Source: Brachybacterium halotolerans
GTDB taxonomy: Bacteria; Actinomycetota; Actinomycetes; Actinomycetales; Dermabacteraceae
DNA: 64,000 bases
Direction: 5' to 3'
Assembly: GCF_016623465.1 (NCBI RefSeq)
Contig: NZ_JAEDAJ010000007.1
Coordinates: 1-64,000, forward strand
Each line of letters begins with the position of its first letter. The stretch's first letter is position 1. The position numbers were made by a program, and so were the translations under genes. The notes under the pieces were generated by a model. That model was not told where the DNA came from and made no database searches. It was given only the letters and a program-made list of their open reading frames with translations. Of this stretch, positions 9,071 to 18,639 are shown piece after piece.

Positions 9071-10438
9071 ATGAGCATCCCTCCCCGCATCTCCTCGACG
9101 CCCCCGTCGGCCCCGTCGCCCGTCGCAGCACCGGGCGAGCCCTCGGTGCAGTCGCCCGCGCCCGGGCCGTCGTCGGCGCCCGGGCCGACGTCGACGGCCG
9201 CCGAGGTCACGGACACCGACGCTCCAGCGCCGGGGCCCCTCGAACGCGGACGGCGCACGGCGCAGCGTGCGTGGAAGCGTGCGAGCCCCGCGCTCGCCGT
9301 GGTCTCGCCCGTGGGCTGGACCTTGCTCGCAGCGGTGCTGGGGAGCGGGTTTCTCGGGCTCTGGCTGCACATCACCGAGCTCAACGTGCTCGCGCTCGCC
9401 CTGCTCGTGCCTCTCGTGATCGCGGCCGTGTTCGTGCTGGGGCGCACCTCCTACGCGATCACCCTGGACCTGCAGTCCCATCGCGTGGTCGTGGGCACCC
9501 GTGCCGTCGGCCGGGTCGAGGTCCGCAATCCGACCGAGAAGACGATCCTGCCCTCGCGGATCGAGCTCTCCGTGGGCAGCGCGAGCGCCCAGTTCCTGGT
9601 GCCGCGGCTGGGTGCCTCGGCCGCCCACGAGGAGCTGTTCGCCGTGCCCACCCGCCGTCGTGCCGTGCTCGTGGTCGGCCCCGTGCGCTCCGTGCGCGAC
9701 GATCCGCTCTCGCTCATGCGCCGCCAGGTGACCTGGGCGAAGGCGCAGGAGCTCTTCGTGCACCCGCGCACCGTCCGCCTCGACGAGGCCGCGAGCGGCT
9801 TCCTGCGGGACCTCGAGGGCACGCCCTCCTCGGATCTCTCGAGCTCCGACATCGCCTTCCACGCCCTGCGCGACTACACGCCGGGGGACGACCGCCGGCA
9901 CGTCCACTGGCGCACGACCGCCCGCACCGGCAGGCTCATGGTCCGCCAGTTCGAGGAGACCCGACGCTCCCACGTGGTCGTCGCGCTCGCCGACCGCGCC
10001 GCCGATTTCGAGGACGAGGACGAGTTCGAGCTCGCCGTCTCGGCCGCGGCCTCCGTCTCCGTGCAGACGATGCGGGAGGAGAAGGAGCTCACGGCCCTCA
10101 CCACCGCCGGGCGCCAGCGCACCACCACGCTGCGCCGGCTGCTGGACGACTACACGGTGCTCGAGGCGCAACGCGGCCGGCGCCCCCTGCGGGATCTCGG
10201 CCAGGCCTGCGCGGACAAGGCCCCGAACGCGTCCGCCGTCGTCCTCGTCGTCGGGTCCCAGGCGACCCCGACCGAGCTCAACCAGGCCGCGACCCGCTTC
10301 CCGCCCGGCGTGCTGCCCATCGCGGTGCGCTGCGCACGCGGCGCGGAGGTGCGGCGCTCGCGCCTGGGCGGTCTCGAGCTCGTGACCCTGGGGCGCATCG
10401 AGGACCTGCCGATGGCGATGAGGACGGTGGGCCGATGA
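9071..10438 (+). CDS. DUF58 domain membrane protein
   Basis: This 455-aa protein starts with a Pro/Ala-rich cytoplasmic stretch (~1-60). Two hydrophobic segments (about 78-98 and 105-124) and a beta-rich part follow. The DUF58 core has the diagnostic FHALRDYTPGDDRRHVHW-type stretch near residues 262-280. DUF58 proteins resemble vWA folds and accompany MoxR ATPases. The stop codon overlaps the next start (ATGA at 10435-10438), so it is translationally coupled to the transglutaminase-like gene. Its exact role is unknown. Confidence 0.88.
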   Translation: MSIPPRISSTPPSAPSPVAAPGEPSVQSPAPGPSSAPGPTSTAAEVTDTDAPAPGPLERGRRTAQRAWKRASPALAVVSPVGWTLLAAVLGSGFLGLWLHITELNVLALALLVPLVIAAVFVLGRTSYAITLDLQSHRVVVGTRAVGRVEVRNPTEKTILPSRIELSVGSASAQFLVPRLGASAAHEELFAVPTRRRAVLVVGPVRSVRDDPLSLMRRQVTWAKAQELFVHPRTVRLDEAASGFLRDLEGTPSSDLSSSDIAFHALRDYTPGDDRRHVHWRTTARTGRLMVRQFEETRRSHVVVALADRAADFEDEDEFELAVSAAASVSVQTMREEKELTALTTAGRQRTTTLRRLLDDYTVLEAQRGRRPLRDLGQACADKAPNASAVVLVVGSQATPTELNQAATRFPPGVLPIAVRCARGAEVRRSRLGGLELVTLGRIEDLPMAMRTVGR

Positions 10439-13203
10439 GCGTCGCGCCCCTGCCCGGTCCCGGAGGCCGGCGGTCCTCGTCGCCGGGGATGGACCCGGAG
10501 ACGGGCACGGACCTGGCGCCGGAGGCATCGGCCACGACCACGGCCCCGCCCCCACGGCGATCGCCGACCGGAGGGGTCGAGGAGACCCTGGGCGAGCAGC
10601 GCCCGCTGCGCGCGAGCGTCGTGGACGTGGTCGTGCTGGGCGCGCTGTTCCTGCTCGCGCTGCTGGGGTTCCACTCGGTCTTCGGAGGCCCCTGGTACCT
10701 CGTGACCGGCGTGATGGCGCTCGTCCTCTCGCTGGTGATCGCCCTGCTGGGCGCCCGCTGGTCCCTCGGGCCGCTGCTGCTGACCCTCGCGATCGCGATC
10801 GTGCACTTCGCGCTGGGTGCGGCGTTCGTGGTGCCGGACCGTGCGCTCCTCGGCGTGCTGCCCACGCCGTCGGCCCTTCTCGAGCTGCTGCGCATGCCCG
10901 TGACGACCTGGAAGAGCGCGCTCACCATCAGCCCGCCGATCGGCATCGGGAACGGCGTGCTGGGCGTCGTCTGGCTGCCCATGCTGCTGCTGGGCGTCGC
11001 GGGCTTCTCCGTGCTGCTGCGCACCCGCCGCTGCGTGATCGCGTGGCTGTTCCCCTGCGCGATGCTGCTCTGCTCGGTCGTGTTCGGCACGGCGGAGGCC
11101 ACCCTCCCGCTGCTGCGCGGACTGCTGTTCGCGATGCTCTCCCTCGCCTGGCTGAGCTGGCGCTTCGAGAGCGCGCGCCTGCGCACCTCGCGCTCCACCA
11201 TCATCTCCGACACCGTGCGCGCGGGATCCTGGGGCAACCCCGTGCTGCGCCGTCGCGTGATCGGCGGGGGAGTGATCCTGCTGCTCGCCGCCGCGATCAC
11301 CGGCGCCGCGAGCCCCGCTCTGGACCCGCCCCCGGGCACGGCCCGCTTCGCCCTGCGCGACAGCCTCACCCCGCAGTTCGACCCGGCCGAGTACGTCTCC
11401 CCGCTCTCCGACTTCCGCGGCTACGTCAAGAACCGCCGCAAGGAGGAGCTCTTCACCGTCACGAACGTGAAGGACGGGGAGCAGATCCGTCTGGCGACCC
11501 TCGACGACTACAACCGCGAGGTGTACGACGTCGCCGGCTCGAACCGCGCGAACTCACCCTCGGGCGCGTTCCTCAAGATCGCCGGCGCCGTGGATCTCGC
11601 GCAGCCGGGAGGGGACGCGCGCACCTCGACGGTCACTGTCGGCGGCTACCACGGGGTGTGGATGCCCACCCTGGGCACGACGACCGATCGCGTCGACCCC
11701 GCTCAGGAGCCGACGGCGCAGCGGCCCTCGGGGTCCGCGCGATTGGGCGACTCCCTCTTCCTCAACCGTCGCTCCCAGACGCTCGTGGACTCGTCCTCGC
11801 TGCGCGAGGGCGACAGCTACGACGTCACCTACGAGCCGTACAGGAGCGCGTCCGAGGACGCACAGCACTCGATGCGCTTCGCCGCCGGCGTGGCGGAGGA
11901 GCTCCCGCCCCTCGAAGGGCTCGACCCGAAGTTCAAGCAGGCCGCCGAGGAGTGGGCCGGCGACGCCCCCAACGACTACCAGACCATGAGCAACCTGTTG
12001 GTCGGCATCAAGAACGAGGCCGAGTACTCCCACGGCATCGAGGACCAGCAGGCCTCGCTCTCCGGTCACGGGGAGTCCCGCCTGCTCGCGATGCTGAACG
12101 ATCCGAGTTTCGACCGCTCCGAGCCCGACGCCATGCCGCAGGGCAGGATCGGCGACGAGGAGCAGTTCGCGGCCCTCACCGCCGTCCTCGCCCGGGAGAT
12201 CGGGATCCCCGCCCGCGTGGTGATGGGCTTCGAGGTCTCCGGCTCCGATGCGGGGACCGCGACCGTCACCGGCGACGACGTCACCGCCTGGGTCGAGGTC
12301 GCCTTCCAGGAGCCCGGATCCGACACCGTCCACTGGCAGCGTTTCGATCCGGCTCCCGACAACGACGACACCCTCACCCAGCCCGAGCAGAAGACCACCG
12401 ACAAGCCGCAGCCGCAGGTGCCCCAGCCCCCGCCGCCGCCCGCGGACCCGCCGACGCCCCCGCCGGGCGCCACGGCCGAGGACCAGCCAGACCCGCCGGA
12501 TCCGCCCGAGCCCGCCCCGCTGTGGGTCGGGTACGTCTCCGGGACGGGCCTGCTGGCCGTGCTCGTCGCCGCGACGCTCGGTGCGATCGCCGGGGCGAAG
12601 GTGCTGCGCCGACGCCACCGCAGGCTGCGCGGAGCCCCCGGGGACCGCATCGACGGAGGCTGGCGGGAGATCGTGGATCTGCGCACCGACCTGGGACGGC
12701 GCGGCGCGCCGTCGGACACCAGGAGGGAGACCGCCGAGGCGATCATCGCCGACCTCGACGCCGAGGCGGCCGCGGACCTGCGGCATCTGGCCTCCGGCGC
12801 CGACCGGGTGACCTTCGCCCCCGACGCCCCGTCGGAGTCCGACCTCGAGTCGTACTGGGCCTCGGTCGCCGCCGCGCGCCGTCGGATGACCGAGGACCTG
12901 CCCTGGCACCGTCGGGCGCGCGCAGCGGTCTCGCTGCGCTCCTTCTGGGCGCGGCGTCACGCGGACCGTCGCGCCGAGCAGCGGCTGCGAGCGGCCTCCG
13001 CCCAGCGCTCCGCGGAGGACTCCCGCAGGGGGAGCGTCGCGGATCGTGCATCCCGGACAGGCGGCGCGTTCTCCCTGCGCGGCGCCCCCGAGCGGGCCAT
13101 GCAGAGGGTCCGATCGTTCGTGGGCGGGGCCGCGGACCGATACCGTGCATGGCGCAGAACATCGAGCGCACGGCGCGGACCGCGCCGCAGGAGGGACCGA
13201 TGA
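10435..13203 (+). CDS. transglutaminase-like (TgpA-type) membrane protein lacking the catalytic Cys and His
   Basis: A 922-aa protein with several N-terminal membrane segments (about 60-290), a large extracytoplasmic part with a transglutaminase-core domain (~520-650), a Pro-rich hinge (~660-700), a final membrane segment (~703-725) and a charged cytoplasmic tail. The core keeps the REIGIPARVVMGF-type segment, the AW after the active-site position and the Asp of the triad (D638). Where active family members have Cys and His, this one appears to have Glu (E575, in DEEQF) and Thr (T617, in DVTAW). It is therefore probably a non-enzymatic binding module. Both ends are coupled to its neighbours by ATGA overlaps. 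Family assignment is firm; loss of activity rests on alignment by eye. Confidence 0.85.
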   Translation: MSVAPLPGPGGRRSSSPGMDPETGTDLAPEASATTTAPPPRRSPTGGVEETLGEQRPLRASVVDVVVLGALFLLALLGFHSVFGGPWYLVTGVMALVLSLVIALLGARWSLGPLLLTLAIAIVHFALGAAFVVPDRALLGVLPTPSALLELLRMPVTTWKSALTISPPIGIGNGVLGVVWLPMLLLGVAGFSVLLRTRRCVIAWLFPCAMLLCSVVFGTAEATLPLLRGLLFAMLSLAWLSWRFESARLRTSRSTIISDTVRAGSWGNPVLRRRVIGGGVILLLAAAITGAASPALDPPPGTARFALRDSLTPQFDPAEYVSPLSDFRGYVKNRRKEELFTVTNVKDGEQIRLATLDDYNREVYDVAGSNRANSPSGAFLKIAGAVDLAQPGGDARTSTVTVGGYHGVWMPTLGTTTDRVDPAQEPTAQRPSGSARLGDSLFLNRRSQTLVDSSSLREGDSYDVTYEPYRSASEDAQHSMRFAAGVAEELPPLEGLDPKFKQAAEEWAGDAPNDYQTMSNLLVGIKNEAEYSHGIEDQQASLSGHGESRLLAMLNDPSFDRSEPDAMPQGRIGDEEQFAALTAVLAREIGIPARVVMGFEVSGSDAGTATVTGDDVTAWVEVAFQEPGSDTVHWQRFDPAPDNDDTLTQPEQKTTDKPQPQVPQPPPPPADPPTPPPGATAEDQPDPPDPPEPAPLWVGYVSGTGLLAVLVAATLGAIAGAKVLRRRHRRLRGAPGDRIDGGWREIVDLRTDLGRRGAPSDTRRETAEAIIADLDAEAAADLRHLASGADRVTFAPDAPSESDLESYWASVAAARRRMTEDLPWHRRARAAVSLRSFWARRHADRRAEQRLRAASAQRSAEDSRRGSVADRASRTGGAFSLRGAPERAMQRVRSFVGGAADRYRAWRRTSSARRGPRRRRDR

Positions 13204-15260
13204 TGAGCATCCAGGCAGGCCACGGGGGTCCGTCCGGCGCGCAGGGCGGGACGCCCCGCTACTGCAGCACCTGCGGGGCACTGCTGAGCGCCGGTGCGGC
13301 CCTCTGCGGCGAGTGCGGCGCCCGGTACCGGGAGTCGCCCTACGAGAAGCGCGCGACCGACGCACCCGGCGCCTGGTCGGCGCCGCCGCGGCGACGCGCC
13401 GAGGCGGCCGCGGACAGCGCGCCCGCCGAGGACTCCGATCAGATCCAGCTGCTGGGCAGCAGCGCCCCGGAGCCGCCGGATCCCGCCGGGACGGCGCTGC
13501 GGGGACGGCCCCAGTACGATCGTGGGATGGACGCACAGCAGCCCGCCGGCGTGTGGGGGCAGCCGCCCTCCCCGGCGCAGGACCGACCCGCCGACCCCGG
13601 TGGGCCCGCGCCCCTCGAACCGCCGCTGGACGGTTGCGCCCCAGCGGGCACCGGCAAGCGCGTGCTCGCCTTCATCATCGACGGAGTGATCGCGGGCATC
13701 ACCGCACTGCCCCTGTGGATCGGCACGATCCTCCTGGTCCTGCAGTCGCATCCGACGCTCGCGACGATCCTGACCGGCCTCGGCGCGGCCCTGCCGATCG
13801 CTTACGCACTCGTGATCGTGTGGCTGCAGGGGAGCCGCGGCTTCACCTTGGGAGGACTCATCATGGGCCTGCGGGTCGTGCGCGAGGACACCGGCGCACC
13901 CCTCGGCTTCGGCCGCTCGCTGGCCCGGTACGTGGTGCTCGCGCTGCTCACCTGGATCGCGGGGCTGACGACGTTCCTCGACCCCGAGCGCCACGGGCGC
14001 GGCCTGCACGACCGCATGATCAGCACGATCCTCGTGGACGCGCGCGCCGGTCGCGACCCCTACGCCCCTCGGCCCGACGACTTCGCCCGGCCCGACGCCG
14101 CCCAGTACCTCGGTGACCCCTCGGTGCCGGTGTCCGTGCGCGAGAACCTCACCGCGAAGCCCGGTGCCGCCTGGGAGGAGCCTGCCGCGAACGGGAGCCC
14201 GGCTGGCGGCACGTCGCAGGGCGGTGCCGCATCACCGGCCGCCGCATCAGCCGCCCCTGCACCGCCCGCGTGGGGATCTCCGGCGCCCGCGCCGTCCCCG
14301 GCGCAGGCACAGCCCTCGCCCGCGTGGGGCTCGCCACCCGATGATGCGCGCGAGCAGTCATGGGACGCCCCCGCGGCATCTCCCGGGGCCTCTCAGGGCC
14401 CCGTCGCACCGTCGTCCGACCGGGTGGAGAAGCCGATCATCACCTCCTCGCCCTGGGCCCCGCCGCCCCCGGCACCGCACGAGGAGTCATCCGCGCCTGC
14501 GCCGGCCGCCGCCGAGGACTCACCCCCCGCGGACCCCCGTCCGGCCGACTCGCACAGCGCACAGGCCGACGAGATCGTCGACCCCTGGGCCCCGCCTTCG
14601 GAGGGATCGGCCGCGGCGGCGAGCGAGCCCGCCGAGCCCGTGCAGCCCATCGAGCCCGTCGCCGGCAACGATCCGAGTGCTGCGTGGACGAGCTCGCCGG
14701 CGCCCGAGGTCGAGCCCGTGCAGTCGGCCACGGAGCCTGCTCCCGCTCCGGCCGCGGAATCTTCTCCTGCCCCGGCGCCGACGCCCGCGCTGGCCCAGGC
14801 TCCGGCACCGTCCTCGACGCCCGCGCCCGTCGGCGCTCCCGCCGACCTCGACGAGTCGACGCGTCTGACGCACCCGACGGAGGACCTCGGCGATGTCGAG
14901 GCGACCCGGGTCGTCCCCGCGCGCCGCGATCGCCGCCCTGGCTACCGCCTGCTGCTCGACGACGGCTCCGTGCACGAGGTGCGCGGCGTCGCGACGCTCG
15001 GGCGCAACCCTGCGGCCGAGACCGGGGAGGAACGGCTCGTCCTCGCGGACGAGACCCGCTCGGTCTCGAAGTCGCACCTCCGTCTCGAAGCCACCGTCGA
15101 GGGCCTGCAGGTCACGGACCTCGGCTCGACGAACGGCTCGGCGCTGATCCTCGCCGACGGCTCCTCCCAGGATCTCGACCCGCACTCGCCCCTGTCCCTG
15201 CCCGATGGCGCCACGCTGTCGATCGGGGACCGAACCCTCACCGTGGAGCGCATCCAGTGA
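13200..15260 (+). CDS. zinc ribbon-RDD membrane-FHA protein
   Basis: A 686-aa multidomain protein. An N-terminal zinc ribbon has Cys at 22, 25, 36 and 39. A variable linker leads to an RDD domain (~148-285) with at least three membrane segments. A long Ala/Pro/Ser-rich disordered region (~310-550) follows, then a C-terminal FHA domain (~580-686) with the GR, SxxH (SKSHL) and N (STNGS) phosphothreonine-site residues. The ATG at 13200 has GGAGGG 5-6 nt upstream and overlaps the previous stop (ATGA); a second ATG is at 13203. The cytoplasmic FHA end is suited to binding a partner phosphorylated by the kinase encoded downstream. The membrane part could contribute to a translocation pore, but that is a guess. 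Confidence 0.85.
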   Translation: MMSIQAGHGGPSGAQGGTPRYCSTCGALLSAGAALCGECGARYRESPYEKRATDAPGAWSAPPRRRAEAAADSAPAEDSDQIQLLGSSAPEPPDPAGTALRGRPQYDRGMDAQQPAGVWGQPPSPAQDRPADPGGPAPLEPPLDGCAPAGTGKRVLAFIIDGVIAGITALPLWIGTILLVLQSHPTLATILTGLGAALPIAYALVIVWLQGSRGFTLGGLIMGLRVVREDTGAPLGFGRSLARYVVLALLTWIAGLTTFLDPERHGRGLHDRMISTILVDARAGRDPYAPRPDDFARPDAAQYLGDPSVPVSVRENLTAKPGAAWEEPAANGSPAGGTSQGGAASPAAASAAPAPPAWGSPAPAPSPAQAQPSPAWGSPPDDAREQSWDAPAASPGASQGPVAPSSDRVEKPIITSSPWAPPPPAPHEESSAPAPAAAEDSPPADPRPADSHSAQADEIVDPWAPPSEGSAAAASEPAEPVQPIEPVAGNDPSAAWTSSPAPEVEPVQSATEPAPAPAAESSPAPAPTPALAQAPAPSSTPAPVGAPADLDESTRLTHPTEDLGDVEATRVVPARRDRRPGYRLLLDDGSVHEVRGVATLGRNPAAETGEERLVLADETRSVSKSHLRLEATVEGLQVTDLGSTNGSALILADGSSQDLDPHSPLSLPDGATLSIGDRTLTVERIQ

Positions 15261-16201
15261 TCGACGCATCCCTCACCGATCCCGACCTCCCCGGCACCGT
15301 CCGCGTGGTCTCCGCCTATGCGACCGATGTCGGCCGCGTACGAGAGACCAACGAGGACTCCGTGCTCGACGCGCACCCGATCCACATGGTCGCCGACGGC
15401 ATGGGCGGGCACAACGCCGGTGAGGTCGCGAGCGCGATCGCCGTCGAGGAGTTCGAGAAGCTCACCGTCCAGGAGAACGTGACCATCGAGCAGCTCGGCG
15501 ACGCCCTGCGCTCGGCGGGAGCCCGCATCAGCGGTCTCAGCGCCGACGACGAGCGCGGCGCGGGCACCACGGTCGCCCTGGTCGCGACGATGGTGCTGGA
15601 CGGCGTGGGCTACTGGGTGGTCATGAACCTGGGCGACTCCCGCGTCTACCGCCTCTCCGGCGAGCTGTTCGAGCAGGTCAGCGTGGACCATTCCGTCGTC
15701 CAGGAGCTCATCGACCACGGCGACCTCACCGATGCCGAGGCCCGCGTGCACCCCTACCGGCACATGATCACCCGCGCCCTGGGCGTGGGCGCGGAGCCGG
15801 ATCCGGACTTCTGGCTGATCCCCGCGGAGGTGGGCGACCGCATCCTCGTGTGCTCCGACGGTCTCACCAACGAGATCTCCGACGAGGCCATCGAGCGCCT
15901 CCTGCGCAGCGACGCCGACGTCGACGACCTGAGCCGCGCGTTCGTGAGCCATGCCGTCGAGGCCGGCGGGCACGACAACGTGAGCGTCGTGGTCGTCGAG
16001 GCGACCGCGCTCGTCGGGCTCTCCGCGGGCGACGCCCAGCAGCGGGGGAGCGGTGCACCCCAGCCGGCCATCGAGGTCGAGGAGGACACCCACCCGCGCG
16101 GTGCGGACGCCGCGGGGAGCAGCGGCGAGGACGCGCAGCACGAGACGGACGGGACGGACGACGCGCAGGACGGCGACGGGACCGAGGACCGATCGCAGTG
16201 A
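15257..16201 (+). CDS. PP2C-family Ser/Thr protein phosphatase
   Basis: A 314-aa metal-dependent phosphatase. Motifs RETNED (29-34), DGMGG (47-51), NLGDSR, the CSDGLTNE block (Asp201) and GGHDN (237-241) supply all metal-binding Asp residues, so it should be active. There is no membrane segment. After ~255 the C-terminus is an acidic, low-complexity tail. GTG at 15257 overlaps the preceding stop (GTGA) with GGAG 9 nt upstream. With the kinase two genes downstream it forms an opposing writer/eraser pair for phosphothreonine read by the neighbouring FHA proteins. Confidence 0.93.
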   Translation: MIDASLTDPDLPGTVRVVSAYATDVGRVRETNEDSVLDAHPIHMVADGMGGHNAGEVASAIAVEEFEKLTVQENVTIEQLGDALRSAGARISGLSADDERGAGTTVALVATMVLDGVGYWVVMNLGDSRVYRLSGELFEQVSVDHSVVQELIDHGDLTDAEARVHPYRHMITRALGVGAEPDPDFWLIPAEVGDRILVCSDGLTNEISDEAIERLLRSDADVDDLSRAFVSHAVEAGGHDNVSVVVVEATALVGLSAGDAQQRGSGAPQPAIEVEEDTHPRGADAAGSSGEDAQHETDGTDDAQDGDGTEDRSQ

Positions 16202-18639
16202 GCGGGGATTCCTCGCTCCTGGGACGCGGCACCTGGTTCAATCCCGGCCCCGCGACGCTCGTCGTGCGGCCCGCCGGCTGGATGCTGCTCGTCCCCGGCG
16301 TCAAGAGCTCCCTGGTCGCGTCCGCATGGCGGGTGCTCGGCGAGCCCCCGGCGGCCGACGCCCTGCTCGGTGACCTCGCCTCGGGCAGCGAGTTCGAGAC
16401 CGAGGACCGCCTGCCCCCGGTGCTGTTCGCGCTCGGCGACGGCACGCGCCGGACGATCGGTCTCACCGGTACGAGTCCCCTCGCGGTGTACACGGCAGAG
16501 GGCCGGCAGCTGCTCGCGGGAACCGACGAGGGCCCCGCCGTCCTCACCGAGCTCGACGGCGTGCACCGGATGGCCTTCGGCGATCTGCCCGCGGAGGATC
16601 CGGTCGCCGCGCTGAGGACTGTCGAGGGCATGAGCCGCGTCCGCGGGTTCGTGCTCATGACCATCGACCCCGCGGAGCTCGAGGAGGCGGCGCGCACTCA
16701 GCTCGCCGAGCAGGTCGAGGCCGACGGCAGCTCCATCCTCGATCCCGCCGCCAAGGAGCGCGCCGCGCAGCGCAAGGCGGCGCGCGACAAGGAGAGGCGC
16801 GAGCGCGAGGAGCGCCGCGCGCAGGAGTCCGCCGCGCGGGCGGAGTCCGCGTCCGCACCGTCGAGCTCGCGGTCCTCGTCATCGCCCGCACGGAATGCCG
16901 CTGCGGAGGCCCCCGCCGGGCCCAGCATGTTCGACGACCTCTTCGCACCCTCCGACGCTGCCCAGGCCTCGCCGCCGGCCGCCGACGCTGGGACGTCCGA
17001 GCAGCAGTCCCCGGCCGCGGCGCCTGCGTCCGCGTCGGCAGACCCCGCGCCCGCATCGTCACGTGCACCTGCACCTGCACCTGCACCCGCACCCGCTCCT
17101 GAACCTGCGCCCGCACCTGCGCCCGCGCCGGTCCCCGCCGGGGCCACGCCTGCACCCGTCGCCGCATCCGCCGAGTCCGCCGAGCCCGTTGCGGCGCACC
17201 GTCCGCAGGCGCCCGTGTCCGGCCGCCCGACCAGGCTGGTGACCTCGTCGCTGTTCGATCGCCGTGCCGCGCGCAGCGCTCAGCGCACGACGGAGACGAC
17301 GACGGGCCCGGCGCCCTCACCGTCGCCCGCGCCCGCACCTGCACCCCCAGCCGCCCCCGCACCCGTATCCTCGCCGACGCCGACCGGTGACGGTGCCCAG
17401 GCGCCGGCGCACGCGGAAATGGCCACGACCGACTCGGCACCCGTGACGCGGGTCGAACCGATCGACCCCGACGCCGCGGAGCAGGCCGGCGCCCCTGAGC
17501 CCGGCGCTTCGCCGGCCCCGGCCGCAGCACCTCCGCACCCGGATCCCGCTCCGCGGCCCGATGCCTCCGCCGCCGCGTCCGCCCGTGAGCCCGACGCCGC
17601 CGCCACCGACGCGGAGTCATCTCCGGGGCCCACCCGGGCCGCCGGCGCGAGCGGCCTCGGCGCGGTGATCGGCGAGGGCGGGAGCGCCTACGACGACCTG
17701 TTCGGGCGCACCCTCCACCGCAGCATCGAGGCGGCCGCGGTCCGCGCCGCGGGCGAGGATGGGGACGCCGCGGAGGGCGAGCGTGCCTCGGAGGCGACGC
17801 TCGACGTCGAGTCCCTCGACCTCGACGCCGCCGGTGCCGCAGGCGAGGAAGCACCGTCCGACGGAGCAACCGCCGAGCCCGTCGGCCCCGAGCCCGCCCT
17901 CTCGATGGGAGGGGACGAGCCACGGGAATCCTCCGGGGACTTCATCGACTGGGTGCCCGGCATGCGACGCACCGCCCCCGAGGTGGCGCAGGCGGCGCGC
18001 GCTGCGGCCCGCACCGGCGCCGAGAGAGCGCAGACCCCGGACGCGCCCGCCGCACTCCCGGGCACCGGCACCGGGCGTGACGGTGCCCCGTCGGACGCCG
18101 CGGCCCCGCCGCGCTCCGCGACCTCGGCCGGCTCCCCTGCGCAGCCCACCGGCCAGGCGCCCACCGCCCCCGCCCAGGCGGTCACCCTTCCCGGTGCCGT
18201 CTGCGAGAACCGGCATGCGAACCCGCCCGAGGCCACGACCTGCCGCTGGTGCGGCGCCCGCATCCGCGGGGGAGTGCGCACCGTGGCGCGCCCGCCGCTC
18301 GGGATGATCGAGATCAGCACCGGCGGACGATTCCTGCTCGACCGCTCGGCGATCATCGGCCGCCGACCCCGCGCCTCGCGCGTGAGCGGCGACGACGTCC
18401 CCCAGCTGATCACCGTCCCCAGCCCCCAGCAGGACATCTCGCGCTCCCACGTCGCGCTGCGCCTCGAAGGGTGGCACGTGGTCGCGGAGGACCTGCGCAC
18501 CACCAACGGCACCACCCTGCTGCGCTCCGGCGAGGCGCCGCAGCGCATGCGCTCAGGCCAGAGCCCCGTCCTCGCCGACGGCGACCGCCTCGACCTGGGC
18601 GACGGAGTGGTCCTCACCCTGTTGGGGAGGCCCTCGTGA
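16198..18639 (+). CDS. FHA-domain protein with long disordered middle
   Basis: An 813-aa soluble protein. Residues 1-~165 form a conserved globular N-terminal domain of no family I recognise. It is followed by a charged Arg/Glu/Lys helix (~183-215) and ~430 residues of Ala/Pro/Glu-rich low complexity. Near 668-690 is a short Cys/His cluster (C...H...CxxC) like a zinc ribbon. The C-terminus (~700-813) is an FHA domain with GRRP, SRSHV and TTNGT motifs. The GTG start overlaps the phosphatase stop and the stop overlaps the kinase start (GTGA both times). Its place between phosphatase and kinase suggests a phospho-dependent adaptor. Confidence 0.82.
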   Translation: MSGDSSLLGRGTWFNPGPATLVVRPAGWMLLVPGVKSSLVASAWRVLGEPPAADALLGDLASGSEFETEDRLPPVLFALGDGTRRTIGLTGTSPLAVYTAEGRQLLAGTDEGPAVLTELDGVHRMAFGDLPAEDPVAALRTVEGMSRVRGFVLMTIDPAELEEAARTQLAEQVEADGSSILDPAAKERAAQRKAARDKERREREERRAQESAARAESASAPSSSRSSSSPARNAAAEAPAGPSMFDDLFAPSDAAQASPPAADAGTSEQQSPAAAPASASADPAPASSRAPAPAPAPAPAPEPAPAPAPAPVPAGATPAPVAASAESAEPVAAHRPQAPVSGRPTRLVTSSLFDRRAARSAQRTTETTTGPAPSPSPAPAPAPPAAPAPVSSPTPTGDGAQAPAHAEMATTDSAPVTRVEPIDPDAAEQAGAPEPGASPAPAAAPPHPDPAPRPDASAAASAREPDAAATDAESSPGPTRAAGASGLGAVIGEGGSAYDDLFGRTLHRSIEAAAVRAAGEDGDAAEGERASEATLDVESLDLDAAGAAGEEAPSDGATAEPVGPEPALSMGGDEPRESSGDFIDWVPGMRRTAPEVAQAARAAARTGAERAQTPDAPAALPGTGTGRDGAPSDAAAPPRSATSAGSPAQPTGQAPTAPAQAVTLPGAVCENRHANPPEATTCRWCGARIRGGVRTVARPPLGMIEISTGGRFLLDRSAIIGRRPRASRVSGDDVPQLITVPSPQQDISRSHVALRLEGWHVVAEDLRTTNGTTLLRSGEAPQRMRSGQSPVLADGDRLDLGDGVVLTLLGRPS

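Noticed and set aside
17040-17130. Short tandem CCTGCACC-like repeats as a CRISPR or minisatellite
   Set aside because: They encode Ala-Pro dipeptides in the disordered linker of the FHA protein. There are no spacers and no repeat of constant length.
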